Source: Croceivirga sp. (GTDB taxonomy: Bacteria; Bacteroidota; Bacteroidia; Flavobacteriales; Flavobacteriaceae). From it: a stretch of 64,000 nt of DNA. A model generated the notes under the pieces. That model was not told where the DNA came from. It did no database searches and saw only the letters and a program-made list of their open reading frames with translations. The translations under genes and the position numbers were made by a program. The DNA lies in assembly GCA_028281025.1 (NCBI GenBank), contig JANQKR010000004.1:1-64000 (forward strand), written 5' to 3'. Positions 1 through 10,132 of the stretch are shown here, one piece after another (positions within the stretch are counted from its first letter, which is position 1; every line of letters begins with the position of its first letter).

Positions 1-771
1 TTGGCCGATTTTGATACCCAGGAGGAACTTGACCTCCTTACCGATATCCTCCTCTACCACGTGCTGCCGCAGCAGGTACTGGAGGCCGACCTGCATCCCG
101 GTACCGTCCCAACAGCCCTTATGGGCAATTCCCTGGAGATCATTGCCTCAGGACACACCTTTGTCATCGGTGATGCCTCGGACACCGATGCCAATATCAC
201 GGATACCGATATCCTGGCTTCCAATGGGGTGGCGCACACCATTGATAAGGTGCTTTTGCCACAGGCGGCCATTGATTTTGTGGCCAGTCTACAGGAAGAT
301 ACTATTGTGGAATTGGCACAGTCTGTAGGTGATTTAAGCTTGTTAGTGGATGCCCTCATACAAGCAGAAGCCGGATTGGTTGAAGCCTTACAGGGAAATG
401 GTCCATTCACGGTCTTCGCACCTAATAACCATGCCTTTCAGGAGTTATTTCATCTATTGGGACCTGAATATCACGGTATTTCAGACTTTGACACCCCTGA
501 GGAAAAAGAACTTTTGGCCACCGTGTTGTCCTATCACGTCGTCCCTGGTTCGGCAACTGCCTCCGGAGAATTTGACAATCATCAACAACTCAAAACGGCA
601 CAAGGGGAAAACATAACCGTTGAGCTTAGACTGCATGGCCGGATATTCATATTGGATAAAACACATGACAGGGCCCGGGTGGTTGGTGCCGATAACGAGG
701 CCAGTAACGGAATCGTACATATTATAGATAAGGTATTATTACCACAGGAAGTGCTGGATGCCCTGCACTAA
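1..771 (+). CDS. Fasciclin (FAS1) domain protein, 5' end outside the window
   Basis: The reading frame is open from base 1, so the true start and any signal peptide lie upstream; 256 residues are visible. Two FAS1 modules can be seen: the tail of one (about residues 1-95, ending in the repeated IDKVLLPQ motif) and a complete one (about 96-256), which contains the FAS1 hallmarks GPFTVFAPNNHAF, a YHVVPG segment and a closing NGIVHIIDKVLLPQ. FAS1 domains are extracellular adhesion modules; in Flavobacteriia they are usually carried by cell-surface lipoproteins. The next gene encodes a related multi-FAS1 lipoprotein, so this is one member of a tandem family. A hairpin terminator follows directly. 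The specific ligand is unknown. Confidence 0.9.
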   Translation: MADFDTQEELDLLTDILLYHVLPQQVLEADLHPGTVPTALMGNSLEIIASGHTFVIGDASDTDANITDTDILASNGVAHTIDKVLLPQAAIDFVASLQEDTIVELAQSVGDLSLLVDALIQAEAGLVEALQGNGPFTVFAPNNHAFQELFHLLGPEYHGISDFDTPEEKELLATVLSYHVVPGSATASGEFDNHQQLKTAQGENITVELRLHGRIFILDKTHDRARVVGADNEASNGIVHIIDKVLLPQEVLDALH

Positions 772-781
772 AAATAAGAAC

Positions 782-808
782 AAGCCCATCCTTGTGATGG
801 GCTTTACC
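782..808 (+). terminator. Rho-independent terminator after first fasciclin gene
   Basis: A 9-bp perfect stem (AAGCCCATC / GATGGGCTT) with a CTTGT loop is followed by a T-rich tail. It begins 11 bases after the stop codon of the first fasciclin gene and precedes the start of the second, so the two genes are probably transcribed separately. Confidence 0.8.
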
Positions 809-842
809 TTTTAAACAATTAAACATTTATAATTTCTTTACC

Positions 843-2738
843 ATGAAACATTTTTTTAAAAAATCCTTAATCTTATTCGCTACTGCTCTTTTGGCGTGGT
901 CGTGTTCAGACGACGATGACAATAACAACGGAGGACCAACGACTCCGGAACAGAACATTGTGGAAGCTGCCCAGGCCACGACGGATTTGAGCAGTTTGGT
1001 TGCTGCACTTACCGCCGCGGACCAAAGCCCAAATAACGATTTAATTGGGACGCTGAGCGGAGAAGGCCCTTTCACCGTGCTCGCCCCCAGTAATGCAGCT
1101 TTTTCGGATTTATTTGATCGCTTGGACGGATTTTCCTCTTTAGCCGATTTTGACACAACGGAAGAACAGGACCTTTTGGCTGCTATCCTAGCGTATCATG
1201 TGGTGTCCGGTGCTGCGGTGACCTCTGACCTACTAAGTAACGGTCAAACGATAGAAACCGTGCAAGGGGGAACATTGACCGTATCCACGGAGGGTGGCGT
1301 TTTCTTTACTGATGCAGCCAATGAAGCTGCCCAAGTTACCACTGCCGATGAGGAAACTTCCAATGGAGTTGTCCATATCATCAATAAGGTTTTGCTGCCG
1401 CAAGCAGCAATTGACGCCCTAAATGGGGTGTTACTCTTTTCCATCACTGACTTAGCGATCTCCAATCCCAATTTAAGCAGTTTGGTTGCCGCACTTCAAG
1501 CAGCGAATGGGGATTTGCCAGATGTATTGCGAGGCGATGGACCCTTCACCGTATTGGCCCCTACCGATGCAGCTTTTACTGCATTTTTGGATGGTGCCCA
1601 ATTAGGGGATGTTGATACCGAAGTATTGACCCAGGTCCTTTTGAACCATGTCATTTCCGGAGAGATTGAGTCTTCTACCCTGGTTACTGCGGGCACGGGC
1701 TATGCCAGTACTTTGGCAGCAGGTCCAATAGATGATACCTTCCTAAGCCTCTTTTACGATGCCACCGATGGGGTACAATTTAATGGGGTAAGTTCGGTAA
1801 CTGATGGTGGTGCGGACATAAAAGCCATTAATGGAATTGTACACGTGGTTGACGCGGTCATAGACCTGCCCAACATTGTGGACCATGCCACGGCAAATAG
1901 TGAATTTGAAAATCTGGTAGGTGCACTTACGGATGAAGGAAACACTGTGGATTTTGTATCCGTACTTTCCGGTACAGAGGAAGTATATACCGTTTTCGCT
2001 CCAGTAAATGCAGCCTTTGATGCTTTTACCAATCCTGGGATGAATCCACTTCAAGACATTTTATTAAACCACGTCATTAGTGGCACCGTTGCATTATCCA
2101 CAGGACTTTCAACGGGATATGACAATACCATGGCGTCCTTTGCCGAAGGGGAACTCCTTTCTTTATATATCAATACCGATGATGGCGTATCACTAAATGG
2201 TACAAGTAATGTTGCCGTCCCTGATGTAGTAGCGACCAATGGGGTTATCCATGCCGTGGATGCGGTAATCGATTTGCCAACGGTAGTGACTTTTGCCGTG
2301 GCCGATCCAACATTTGATTCTTTGCAAGCAGCATTGACCACGGAAGGACAGCCTGATTTTGTAGGTACCCTATCAGCTGACGGTCCTTTTACCGTATTTG
2401 CCCCCACAAATGACGCATTCCAAGCATTGTTGGATAGCAACGATATGTGGAACGGACTTACGGATATTGATTCTGGTTTATTGACCAGTGTATTGCAACA
2501 CCATGTGGTTAACGGAAATATTAGGTCTGGGGACTTGACCAACCCAGGGAATACTCCCGCCCCAACTTTGGAAGGGGATAATATCACCATCACCTTGCCT
2601 GGGACTGGAGATAATATCGCCGATGCAACCGACGGTGCAGGAAATGATGACGTAGGGATCATTTTTGTAGATGTACAAGCCAATAATGGGGTCATCCATG
2701 TATTGAACAAGGTACTTCTTCCCGATACAACTAATTAG
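843..2738 (+). CDS. Surface lipoprotein with four fasciclin (FAS1) domains
   Basis: The 631-residue product starts with a lipoprotein signal peptide (MKHFFKKSLILFATALLAWS followed by Cys21) and an Asp/Asn-rich tether (SDDDDNNN), typical of exported Bacteroidota lipoproteins. Four FAS1 modules follow, at about residues 35-190, 195-340, 345-480 and 485-630. Modules 1, 2 and 4 keep GPFTVxAPxxxAF; module 3 has VYTVFAPVNAAF. Each ends near NG(I/V)(I/V)HxV(D/N)xV. Modules 2 and 3 are shorter and more alike, which suggests internal duplication. The role is inferred from the family: surface adhesion or matrix binding. The ATG start is supported by the signal peptide beginning there. It is flanked by terminators on both sides, so it is probably monocistronic. 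Confidence 0.93.
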   Translation: MKHFFKKSLILFATALLAWSCSDDDDNNNGGPTTPEQNIVEAAQATTDLSSLVAALTAADQSPNNDLIGTLSGEGPFTVLAPSNAAFSDLFDRLDGFSSLADFDTTEEQDLLAAILAYHVVSGAAVTSDLLSNGQTIETVQGGTLTVSTEGGVFFTDAANEAAQVTTADEETSNGVVHIINKVLLPQAAIDALNGVLLFSITDLAISNPNLSSLVAALQAANGDLPDVLRGDGPFTVLAPTDAAFTAFLDGAQLGDVDTEVLTQVLLNHVISGEIESSTLVTAGTGYASTLAAGPIDDTFLSLFYDATDGVQFNGVSSVTDGGADIKAINGIVHVVDAVIDLPNIVDHATANSEFENLVGALTDEGNTVDFVSVLSGTEEVYTVFAPVNAAFDAFTNPGMNPLQDILLNHVISGTVALSTGLSTGYDNTMASFAEGELLSLYINTDDGVSLNGTSNVAVPDVVATNGVIHAVDAVIDLPTVVTFAVADPTFDSLQAALTTEGQPDFVGTLSADGPFTVFAPTNDAFQALLDSNDMWNGLTDIDSGLLTSVLQHHVVNGNIRSGDLTNPGNTPAPTLEGDNITITLPGTGDNIADATDGAGNDDVGIIFVDVQANNGVIHVLNKVLLPDTTN

Positions 2739-2756
2739 AAATCAAATGATTCATTT

Positions 2757-2785
2757 AAAGGAGCCCGGAAGTGGCTCCTTTTTTT
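2757..2785 (+). terminator. Rho-independent terminator after four-FAS1 lipoprotein gene
   Basis: The stem AAAGGAGCC / GGCTCCTTT with a 7-base loop runs into a T tract, 18 bases after the stop codon. It is a strong canonical intrinsic terminator. Confidence 0.85.
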
Positions 2786-2940
2786 GTTGAATTCCTATAA
2801 AAATGTAGTATTTATCCTATAAATATGCCGTTCATCGATATTCTTTAAACTTCCTGATTTTACTGGTGTTTGCAGTTCATCGATGCCACATCAAAAAGGG
2901 AATATTTGACATCATAAAATGGGGTACTTGCAACTATTAC

Positions 2941-2971
2941 TTTGTTGGGAGTGGAATAGGACCCATCTTTG
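2941..2971 (+). promoter_or_regulatory. Bacteroidota-type promoter in intergenic region
   Basis: TTTG (2941-2944), a spacer of exactly 19 bases, and CATCTTTG (2964-2971) match the Bacteroidota consensus TTTG-N19-TAnnTTTG with one mismatch. No protein gene on this strand follows before the terminator-like hairpin at 3014, so the promoter would drive a short non-coding transcript. Confidence 0.5.
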
Positions 2972-2975
2972 TAGT

Positions 2976-3044
2976 CCCGAATCTTTCCAAACTATACCTA
3001 TTGATGGTGAAGGCTTCCCCGCTAAAGCGGGGAAGTCTTGTTTT
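2976..3044 (+). ncRNA. Candidate small intergenic RNA (about 70 nt)
   Basis: Predicted only from signals. A good promoter ends at 2971, and about 45 bases later there is a strong hairpin: CTTCCCCGC at 3014-3022, loop TAAA, GCGGGGAAG at 3027-3035, then TCTTGTTTT. The start is estimated a few bases after the -7 element. It lies in the 323-base gap 2739-3061 between a plus-strand gene that has its own terminator and a convergent minus-strand gene, so it is not an obvious leader or 3' UTR of either. The hairpin could instead help end the minus-strand gene, although the T-rich side is on the plus strand. No known RNA family is recognised. The rest of the gap holds only AT-rich sequence. Confidence 0.4.
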
Positions 3045-3061
3045 AAAATGTTCCCCAAATA

Positions 3062-3640
3062 CTACTCAAAGTCATCCAGTGTGCCAATGACTTCGTAGCC
3101 CCCTTCCGTTTTGGCATATAAGGTGTCATAAAGCTCATAAGCCGTCATCCCATCCAATAGCAGTTCTTCCACATCTTTTGGCAATTCCTCCACAATGGCC
3201 CCCTTGGGAGGAGCCACCATTTCAAATTGATCATCAACCCTTGTATAAAACACACCCTCGGAAAATATGTACGCATTTCCCCCAACAGCTAGTCGAAACA
3301 TTGGTCCGGTGAGGCTTGCCATCCTAAATCCAATAGGGGGTAAACGCCTTACATAAACCCCATTTCGTTTTACGTAATAAATGCCCTGGACCAGAAAATA
3401 TTCGACGCCCCTAAAGATAACGGCACGGGTTCCGGAGGGCAGTCTTCTCAAGCTTCGAAAACGGTTCCGCCTATGGATACGCCTCACCTGTCGCCGTGTC
3501 TGTCTTCGAAGCTGTCCCTTACGGGTGCCATTGGCAACAATAACCGTGGTGTTTTGTCTTACCTCCTGGGCTTGGCTGCGATTGGTGGGCAATAGCAACG
3601 CAAAAAACAATACGGGGAAAACTATTCTCAACAATTTCAT
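3062..3640 (-). CDS. Secreted DUF6515-like protein with Arg-rich segment
   Basis: The product has 192 residues with an N-terminal signal peptide ending near SQAQ (residue 25). An extremely basic stretch follows at about residues 38-70, with repeated RR/RxxR including RRQTRRQVRRIHRRNRF. The remainder contains short repeated Tyr/Val strands (GVEYFLVQGIYYVKRNGVYV; YIFSEGVFYTRV) and PPxGA turns, the pattern of the DUF6515 family of secreted Bacteroidota proteins. The C-terminus is acidic. Function is unknown; the family is thought to be periplasmic or envelope-associated. Assignment rests on pattern only. It stands alone, convergent with the candidate sRNA and followed upstream by yidC on the same strand after 55 bases. 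Confidence 0.75.
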   Translation of the reverse strand: MKLLRIVFPVLFFALLLPTNRSQAQEVRQNTTVIVANGTRKGQLRRQTRRQVRRIHRRNRFRSLRRLPSGTRAVIFRGVEYFLVQGIYYVKRNGVYVRRLPPIGFRMASLTGPMFRLAVGGNAYIFSEGVFYTRVDDQFEMVAPPKGAIVEELPKDVEELLLDGMTAYELYDTLYAKTEGGYEVIGTLDDFE

Positions 3641-3695
3641 AGGTAAAGGATTTTAGTGGTAAGACCCCAATACCTTGAAAAGGTTTAAAAATGGT

Positions 3696-5567
3696 TTACT
3701 TTCTTCTTCCAGTCCGTTTTTGTGATTCGGCCTCCTCCATCATTTCGCGCATCTTTTTCTGAAAACGGTTCTCCTTTTTTGGTTTCTTTTTGTTCTCCTG
3801 GATTTGGGCATGGATTTTATCCTCGTCCAAAATGTAGTTTTTGATCACCAACATAATACCAATGGTGATTAAGTTGGAAATGAAGTAGTATAGACTCAAA
3901 CCACTGGCATAGTTATTAAAGAAGAACAACATTAACAACGGGGAAAGGTACATGATAAATTTCATGTTGGGCATCCCTGGTTGCTGCTGCATTTGCATCG
4001 TTTGGCCCGTGGTCAAAGTCATATAGAAAAAGATGGCCACGGAAGCCAGTATGGGGAACAGGCTTACATGGTCACCATAAAATGGAATGTTGAATGGCAA
4101 ATTGAAGATAGTATCGTAGGAACTCAAATCCTCAGCCCATAGGAACGACTTTTGCCGTAGTGCAAACGAGGTAGGGAAAAACATGAAAAGCGCATAGAAA
4201 ATAGGTAGCTGTAACAACGCTGGAATACATCCGCTCATTGGACTTACACCGGCCTTATTGTACAACTTCATGGTTTCCTGTTGTTTTTTCATGGCGTTGT
4301 CCTTGTACTTCTCGTTCAATTCCGTGATTTCAGGTTTAAGTACCTTCATCTTGGCCTGTGACAAATAGGATTTGTACGTTACCGGTGACAAGGCTATTCG
4401 TACCACAATGGTCATTACAACTATGGCAATTCCATAGGGCAGAAAAGAGCTCAGGAATCCAAAGAAGGGGGTAAACACAAAACGATTGATCCAACCAAAA
4501 ATACCCCAACCAAAAGGTATGGATTCCACCAGCCCCAAATCCTCGTATTGTTCAAAAACCTTGGCATCGGTTGGTCCGTAATACCAATACATATTTTGGG
4601 ACAGTTCGCCACCCACCAGTTCCAAGGAGGTATTGGTTTGATATTCCTTTGTGAATTGTTGTTCCTTACTTTCCGCTTCCACCAAATTTTTTGAAGAGAG
4701 TTCCACAGCCCTAAAATGCGTATCCGTAGCCAATATGGAACTAAAAAAATGTTGACGGTAGGAAAGCCATTTTACATCAACTTCGGTTTCCTCATCCAAA
4801 TCACTACCCTCGGATAATTTGCTGATTTTTTCCCCATCATGATTGTAGGTCAAGCGGGTGTAACGATTCTCGTATTGGACACTTTTATTATGCCGTATCC
4901 CCTTTAATTGCCAACTTAAATCAATAGGTTTTGTACTATTGAGCACATTGGCCAGTCCTTGCGAACGCACGGTAAAATCCACCAAATATTCATTCGGTTT
5001 CATTTCATACCTATATTCCAAAAACTGATTGTTGGAGACTTTTGCTTTCAAAGAGAGTACCTGGTTCCCGGAACTTTGGGTTAGCACCGGCTCAAAAAAC
5101 AAATCTTGGGTTTCCAACACACGATTGTCATTCGTAGAAAAACTAAGGCCAAAATCGGCATTTCCATCTTTGACCAAATACACCGGGATGGAATCAAAGG
5201 TGACAAAATTCTTCATCCTTGCTTCCACAATTTGTCCTCCTTTATTGGCCACTTCCAAATAAAGCACTTCATTTTCAAGAATGGTGGTCCCGTCATTGGC
5301 TTTGGTAAATCCGAAGGCACCAACCGCAGTCCTATAATTGGCTACGGAAACGGAATCCTGAAGGTTGATAACGGGTCTATCCTCAACTTTGGGCTCTTCG
5401 GTAACGGTCTCCATAGCCTCTTGCTCCGCTTCAAGTAGTTCTTGTTGTGCTTTTTGAGCTTCCAACTCTTCAGGTGTAGGTTGCTTCAAGTACATCCACC
5501 CCAACAAAATCCCAAAAATCAATACAAACCCTATGATGGAGTTGATGTCCAGCTTTTTTTCTTCCAT
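3696..5567 (-). CDS. yidC: Membrane protein insertase YidC
   Basis: The 623-residue protein inserts inner-membrane proteins with or without SecYEG. It has the Gram-negative YidC layout: an N-terminal transmembrane segment (about residues 8-25, IIGFVLIFGILLGWMYL), a periplasmic P1 domain (about 60-350), and the conserved 60KD_IMP core (about 370-580). The core carries the positively charged groove Arg in TIVVRIALSPVTYKSY, the MSGCIPALLQLPIFYALF segment and later hydrophobic helices. The C-terminal tail is strongly basic (KKKPKKENRFQKK ... KRTGRRK), as in Bacteroidota YidC, consistent with ribosome contact. The gene follows pyrG by 64 bases on the same strand, an arrangement common in Flavobacteriia. 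Confidence 0.97.
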   Translation of the reverse strand: MEEKKLDINSIIGFVLIFGILLGWMYLKQPTPEELEAQKAQQELLEAEQEAMETVTEEPKVEDRPVINLQDSVSVANYRTAVGAFGFTKANDGTTILENEVLYLEVANKGGQIVEARMKNFVTFDSIPVYLVKDGNADFGLSFSTNDNRVLETQDLFFEPVLTQSSGNQVLSLKAKVSNNQFLEYRYEMKPNEYLVDFTVRSQGLANVLNSTKPIDLSWQLKGIRHNKSVQYENRYTRLTYNHDGEKISKLSEGSDLDEETEVDVKWLSYRQHFFSSILATDTHFRAVELSSKNLVEAESKEQQFTKEYQTNTSLELVGGELSQNMYWYYGPTDAKVFEQYEDLGLVESIPFGWGIFGWINRFVFTPFFGFLSSFLPYGIAIVVMTIVVRIALSPVTYKSYLSQAKMKVLKPEITELNEKYKDNAMKKQQETMKLYNKAGVSPMSGCIPALLQLPIFYALFMFFPTSFALRQKSFLWAEDLSSYDTIFNLPFNIPFYGDHVSLFPILASVAIFFYMTLTTGQTMQMQQQPGMPNMKFIMYLSPLLMLFFFNNYASGLSLYYFISNLITIGIMLVIKNYILDEDKIHAQIQENKKKPKKENRFQKKMREMMEEAESQKRTGRRK

Positions 5568-5631
5568 GAAAACAAATTGTAAATCAGTTCAATGTTTACC
5601 CAGCCCGCAAATATATATCCAAAAATGCAGT

Positions 5632-7284
<1,653 letters not shown>

Positions 7285-7325
7285 TTACGGGGGGTAAAGG
7301 TACAAAGTTTGATAGGAAATGGACG

Positions 7326-7562
7326 TTAATCCAGGGGAAATTCTTTCTGCAATTTTCGGATCAGGGGTTCCAATCCATCGGATTTGACATCCAACATGGT
7401 CCGCATATGTTCTCCCAATTTTCCGGATGGGAAGCCTTTCTGTTTGAACCATACCAAATAGGCCAAGGGCAAATCGACCAGATAACTTCCCTTATACTTT
7501 CCAAAGGGCATTTTATAATGTGCAAGTTCCAATAGTTTTTGGGTATCCGGACGAATTTCCAT
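7326..7562 (-). CDS. DUF3820 family protein
   Basis: This 78-residue cytoplasmic protein carries the DUF3820 signature: MPFGKYKG near residues 18-25, then LVDLPLAYLVWFKQKGFPSGKLGEHM. The family is small, widespread and uncharacterised; its MPFGKYKG motif also occurs next to nuclease domains, so a nucleic-acid role is possible but unproven. It is 57 bases upstream of pyrG on the same strand. The divergent hydroxypyruvate-isomerase-like gene starts 41 bases away, so the two promoters share a short region. Confidence 0.85.
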   Translation of the reverse strand: MEIRPDTQKLLELAHYKMPFGKYKGSYLVDLPLAYLVWFKQKGFPSGKLGEHMRTMLDVKSDGLEPLIRKLQKEFPLD

Positions 7563-7603
7563 ATCACTATCTAAAATAGTATCTTTCTGCGTATAATCAA
7601 CTA

Positions 7604-8467
7604 GTGATGAAACGAAGGAATTTTATTTCTGCCGCTTCCATGGCCACTGCAGGACTTGCAACGACCAACGTTTCTGGCAAAACTTCCAAAAACAAGGATT
7701 TTAAACTTAAGAACAATATTAATCACAGCGTATGCCAATGGTGCTTTAATTCCTATCCCTTGGAAGAATTTCTGTCCATATTGAACGATTTAGGGATAAA
7801 GGCCATTGATCTGATAGGACCAAAGGATTTTGACCTACTTAAAAAATATGACATCCATTGTTCCATGTGCAATGGGGCGGAAATAAGTTTGACAGAGGGC
7901 TGGAACGACCCCCAATATCACGGCCAGCTTATTAAAAATTACATGGAGACCATTCCAAAAGTGGCCGGTGCCGGCTATACGAACCTCATCTGTTTTAGTG
8001 GCAATCGGAGGGGTATGAACGACTACGTTGGATTGCAAAACTGTGTGGACGGTCTATCACAGATCCTACCTCTTGCAGAACAACATGGCGTTATCATCCA
8101 CATGGAACTCTTTAACCAACAAAACCACCCGGATTATATGTGTGATAGCAGCTTATGGGGTGTGGAACTCTGTAAACGATTGGGCAGTGATAACTTTAAG
8201 CTTCTTTATGACATCTACCATATGCAGATACAGGAAGGGGATATCATTAAGACCATTCAGACCTATCACCCCTATTTTGGACACTACCATACGGCTGGTG
8301 TTCCCGGTAGAAATGAAATTGACGAAACGCAAGAACTCTATTATCCGGCAATACTAAAGGCCATTTTGGCCACCGGGTTCACAGGATACGTGGCCCAGGA
8401 GTTCATTGCAACCTGGGATGATCAGATTGCGGCCTTAAAGGACGCTTTTTTAAGGTGTGATGTGTAG
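7604..8467 (+). CDS. Hydroxypyruvate isomerase-like TIM-barrel protein, exported
   Basis: The 287-residue protein has an N-terminal segment resembling a Tat/Sec signal (MKRRNFISAASMATAGLATT), followed by an AP-endonuclease-2-type TIM barrel. Landmarks agree with the Hyi/xylose isomerase-like family: SVCQWCFNSYPLEEF at the first strand, the acidic ligand in VIIHMELFNQ, the LYDIYHMQ strand, HYHTAGVPGRNEID and the final GYVAQEF. Hyi interconverts hydroxypyruvate and tartronate semialdehyde, but exported Bacteroidota members may act on other sugar acids, so the substrate is not certain. It appears to be a single-gene unit, convergent with the DUF5606 gene. Confidence 0.85.
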   Translation: MMKRRNFISAASMATAGLATTNVSGKTSKNKDFKLKNNINHSVCQWCFNSYPLEEFLSILNDLGIKAIDLIGPKDFDLLKKYDIHCSMCNGAEISLTEGWNDPQYHGQLIKNYMETIPKVAGAGYTNLICFSGNRRGMNDYVGLQNCVDGLSQILPLAEQHGVIIHMELFNQQNHPDYMCDSSLWGVELCKRLGSDNFKLLYDIYHMQIQEGDIIKTIQTYHPYFGHYHTAGVPGRNEIDETQELYYPAILKAILATGFTGYVAQEFIATWDDQIAALKDAFLRCDV

Positions 8468-8547
8468 TGACCAAACCGTCAATTAACGGATAAAAATGAT
8501 ATCCTATTTCAGAAGTGCTATGGAATTTGAGCTAAATTTCCATTTCC

Positions 8548-8979
8548 CTACTCCTCTTCCTGAGCGGTATCTTCATCATTTGATTCCGAAAAATGGGTCA
8601 TTCCACTATCATGAAGGATATTGTACCATTGTACAATCTTTTTGATGTCACTGGGATATACACGATCCTCATCATAATTTGGAAGTATTTCAAAAAAATA
8701 TTCTTCCAATTCCAATTTACCTTCTTTATGGTGCACTGAAGTTTTTCCCCCATTCTCCTTTTCACTTATTTTCTGGAAAACTTCACGCAAGGGAATTTCT
8801 TCTTCCAAGGTGTACACAGCTATTTCTGAAAGTACACTCACATTGTTACGAAGACCTACGGAAACCCTTTTTCCGTCCAACAGTGATTCCCCAACAAAAC
8901 CGCTTCGGGTTTGGGTAAGCAGCTTATACAGACCGGGCTTTCCAGAAATTGATAGAATTTTATCCAACGTCATTTCCAC
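8548..8979 (-). CDS. DUF5606 family protein
   Basis: The 143-residue cytoplasmic protein contains the conserved Bacteroidota pattern DKILSISGKPGLYKLLTQTRSGFVGESL at the N-terminus, then SVGLRNNVSVLSEIAVYT, which places it in DUF5606. The C-terminus is acidic (SNDEDTAQEEE). Function is unknown. It is followed on the same strand by def and ruvX further upstream in the chromosome, a neighbourhood commonly kept in Flavobacteriia. The start may be this ATG or the one two codons later. Confidence 0.88.
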   Translation of the reverse strand: MEMTLDKILSISGKPGLYKLLTQTRSGFVGESLLDGKRVSVGLRNNVSVLSEIAVYTLEEEIPLREVFQKISEKENGGKTSVHHKEGKLELEEYFFEILPNYDEDRVYPSDIKKIVQWYNILHDSGMTHFSESNDEDTAQEEE

Positions 8980-9026
8980 GAATTTTACGTCCGCAAAAAT
9001 ATGTCTTTAGATATATACCAGGACAA

Positions 9027-9617
9027 TTAACGCCCTTTTTTAACTTGGGGAAATCGCATTTTGTAATCTACACTTACCTTTCCTTTGGATATTTTCTCCA
9101 ATCTATTCCTTAAAAGGCGTTTCTTGAGGGAAGAAAGCTTATCCGTGAAAAGGATGCCCTCAATATGATCGTATTCATGTTGGATGATCCGTGCGGCAAG
9201 TCCATTGTAGGTTTCACTGTACGAATTGAATTCCTCATCTTGGTAGGTTATCGTGATTTGTGGTTTCCGATTGACATCTTCCCTAATATCCGGAATACTC
9301 AAACATCCCTCATTAAATGGCCATTCCTTTCCCTCCTCTTCTTCTATTTTGGCATTGATAAAAACCTTTTTAAATCCCTTTAGCTGTTCTTGATCTTCTT
9401 GACTCAATTCGTCGTCATCGGCAAATGGCGAAGCGTCAATGACAAATATTCTAAGGGGCAGCCCTACCTGAGGGCCCGCCAATCCCACTCCAGAGGCGTT
9501 GTACATGGTTTCGAACATATTCTCCACCAATTCTTTCAGTTTGGAATAATCAGAAGGTATTTCTTTCGCTTTCTTTCGTAAAACGGGGTCGCCGTAGGCT
9601 ACAATGGGTAAAATCAT
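9027..9617 (-). CDS. def: Peptide deformylase
   Basis: The 196-residue metalloenzyme removes the N-formyl group from nascent proteins. All three conserved motifs are present: motif 1 GVGLAGPQ at residues 43-50, motif 2 EGCLSIP with the metal ligand Cys105, and motif 3 QHEYDH with ligands His147 and His151 and catalytic Glu148. It lies 4 bases after ruvX on the same strand, so the two are almost certainly cotranscribed. Confidence 0.97.
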   Translation of the reverse strand: MILPIVAYGDPVLRKKAKEIPSDYSKLKELVENMFETMYNASGVGLAGPQVGLPLRIFVIDASPFADDDELSQEDQEQLKGFKKVFINAKIEEEEGKEWPFNEGCLSIPDIREDVNRKPQITITYQDEEFNSYSETYNGLAARIIQHEYDHIEGILFTDKLSSLKKRLLRNRLEKISKGKVSVDYKMRFPQVKKGR

Positions 9618-9621
9618 ACAA

Positions 9622-10032
9622 TCATATTCTATCTAAATAGGCCTGCAAAATTAAGGTAGCGCTTATCTTGTCCACTACCGCTTTATCCTGCCTTTTTTTC
9701 TTTCTCACTCCTCCAGCAATCATGGTATCCAAAGCCATTTTGGACGTGAATCGCTCATCCTGTCTTTTAATTGGGATAGTTGGGAAAGCCTTTGTCAAAC
9801 CCTTGATAAAGGGCCGGATCGGGGTTTCTGATTCCGATGGGGTACCATCCATTTGTTTAGGCTCTCCAATAACAATACATTCCACGTTTTCCTTTTTTAA
9901 ATAATCGGCCAAAAAAGCGAAAAATTCGGAAGTTTTTACGGTAGTCAAACCAGAGGCGATGAGTTGTAGTTCATCCGTTACCGCGATTCCCGTCCTTACC
10001 TCTCCAAAGTCCAATGCCATTATCCTTCCCAA
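9622..10032 (-). CDS. ruvX: Holliday junction resolvase-like RuvX (YqgF)
   Basis: This is a YqgF-fold nuclease (RNase H-like), implicated in 16S rRNA maturation and Holliday-junction processing. Motifs are the N-terminal ALDFGEVRTGIAVTDELQ, the central VIVGEP equivalent (CIVIGEPKQMDGTPSE) and DERFTSKMA near the C-terminus. Family members normally begin M(A/G)RI(L/M)A(L/I)DFG, so I place the start at TTG 10032 (about 136 aa). The ATG at 10020 is the alternative. The same frame stays open up to 10212, but that extension would overlap dapD on the other strand and does not look like this family. It is coupled to def (4 bases). Confidence 0.93.
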   Translation of the reverse strand: MGRIMALDFGEVRTGIAVTDELQLIASGLTTVKTSEFFAFLADYLKKENVECIVIGEPKQMDGTPSESETPIRPFIKGLTKAFPTIPIKRQDERFTSKMALDTMIAGGVRKKKRQDKAVVDKISATLILQAYLDRI

Positions 10033-10132
10033 TCGAACAATTTTTAGCAAAAATAATCCTAAAAGTGTTACGCATCTAAAAATGTGATGTGGATTGCCGA
10101 GGTAGCTCCTATATTTGCCCAAAAACAAAAAC

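Noticed and set aside
2051-2710. 219-residue frame antisense to the FAS1 lipoprotein gene
   Set aside because: It is the complement of a clearly coding gene; the low-stop antisense frame follows from that gene's codon use.
3014-3035. GC hairpin as terminator of the minus-strand DUF6515 gene
   Set aside because: On the minus strand the hairpin is followed by mixed sequence without a T tract; the T-rich side is on the plus strand.
2866-3090. 74-residue open frame on the plus strand
   Set aside because: It covers the promoter and hairpin of the candidate sRNA, has no family-like sequence and runs into the end of the convergent DUF6515 gene.
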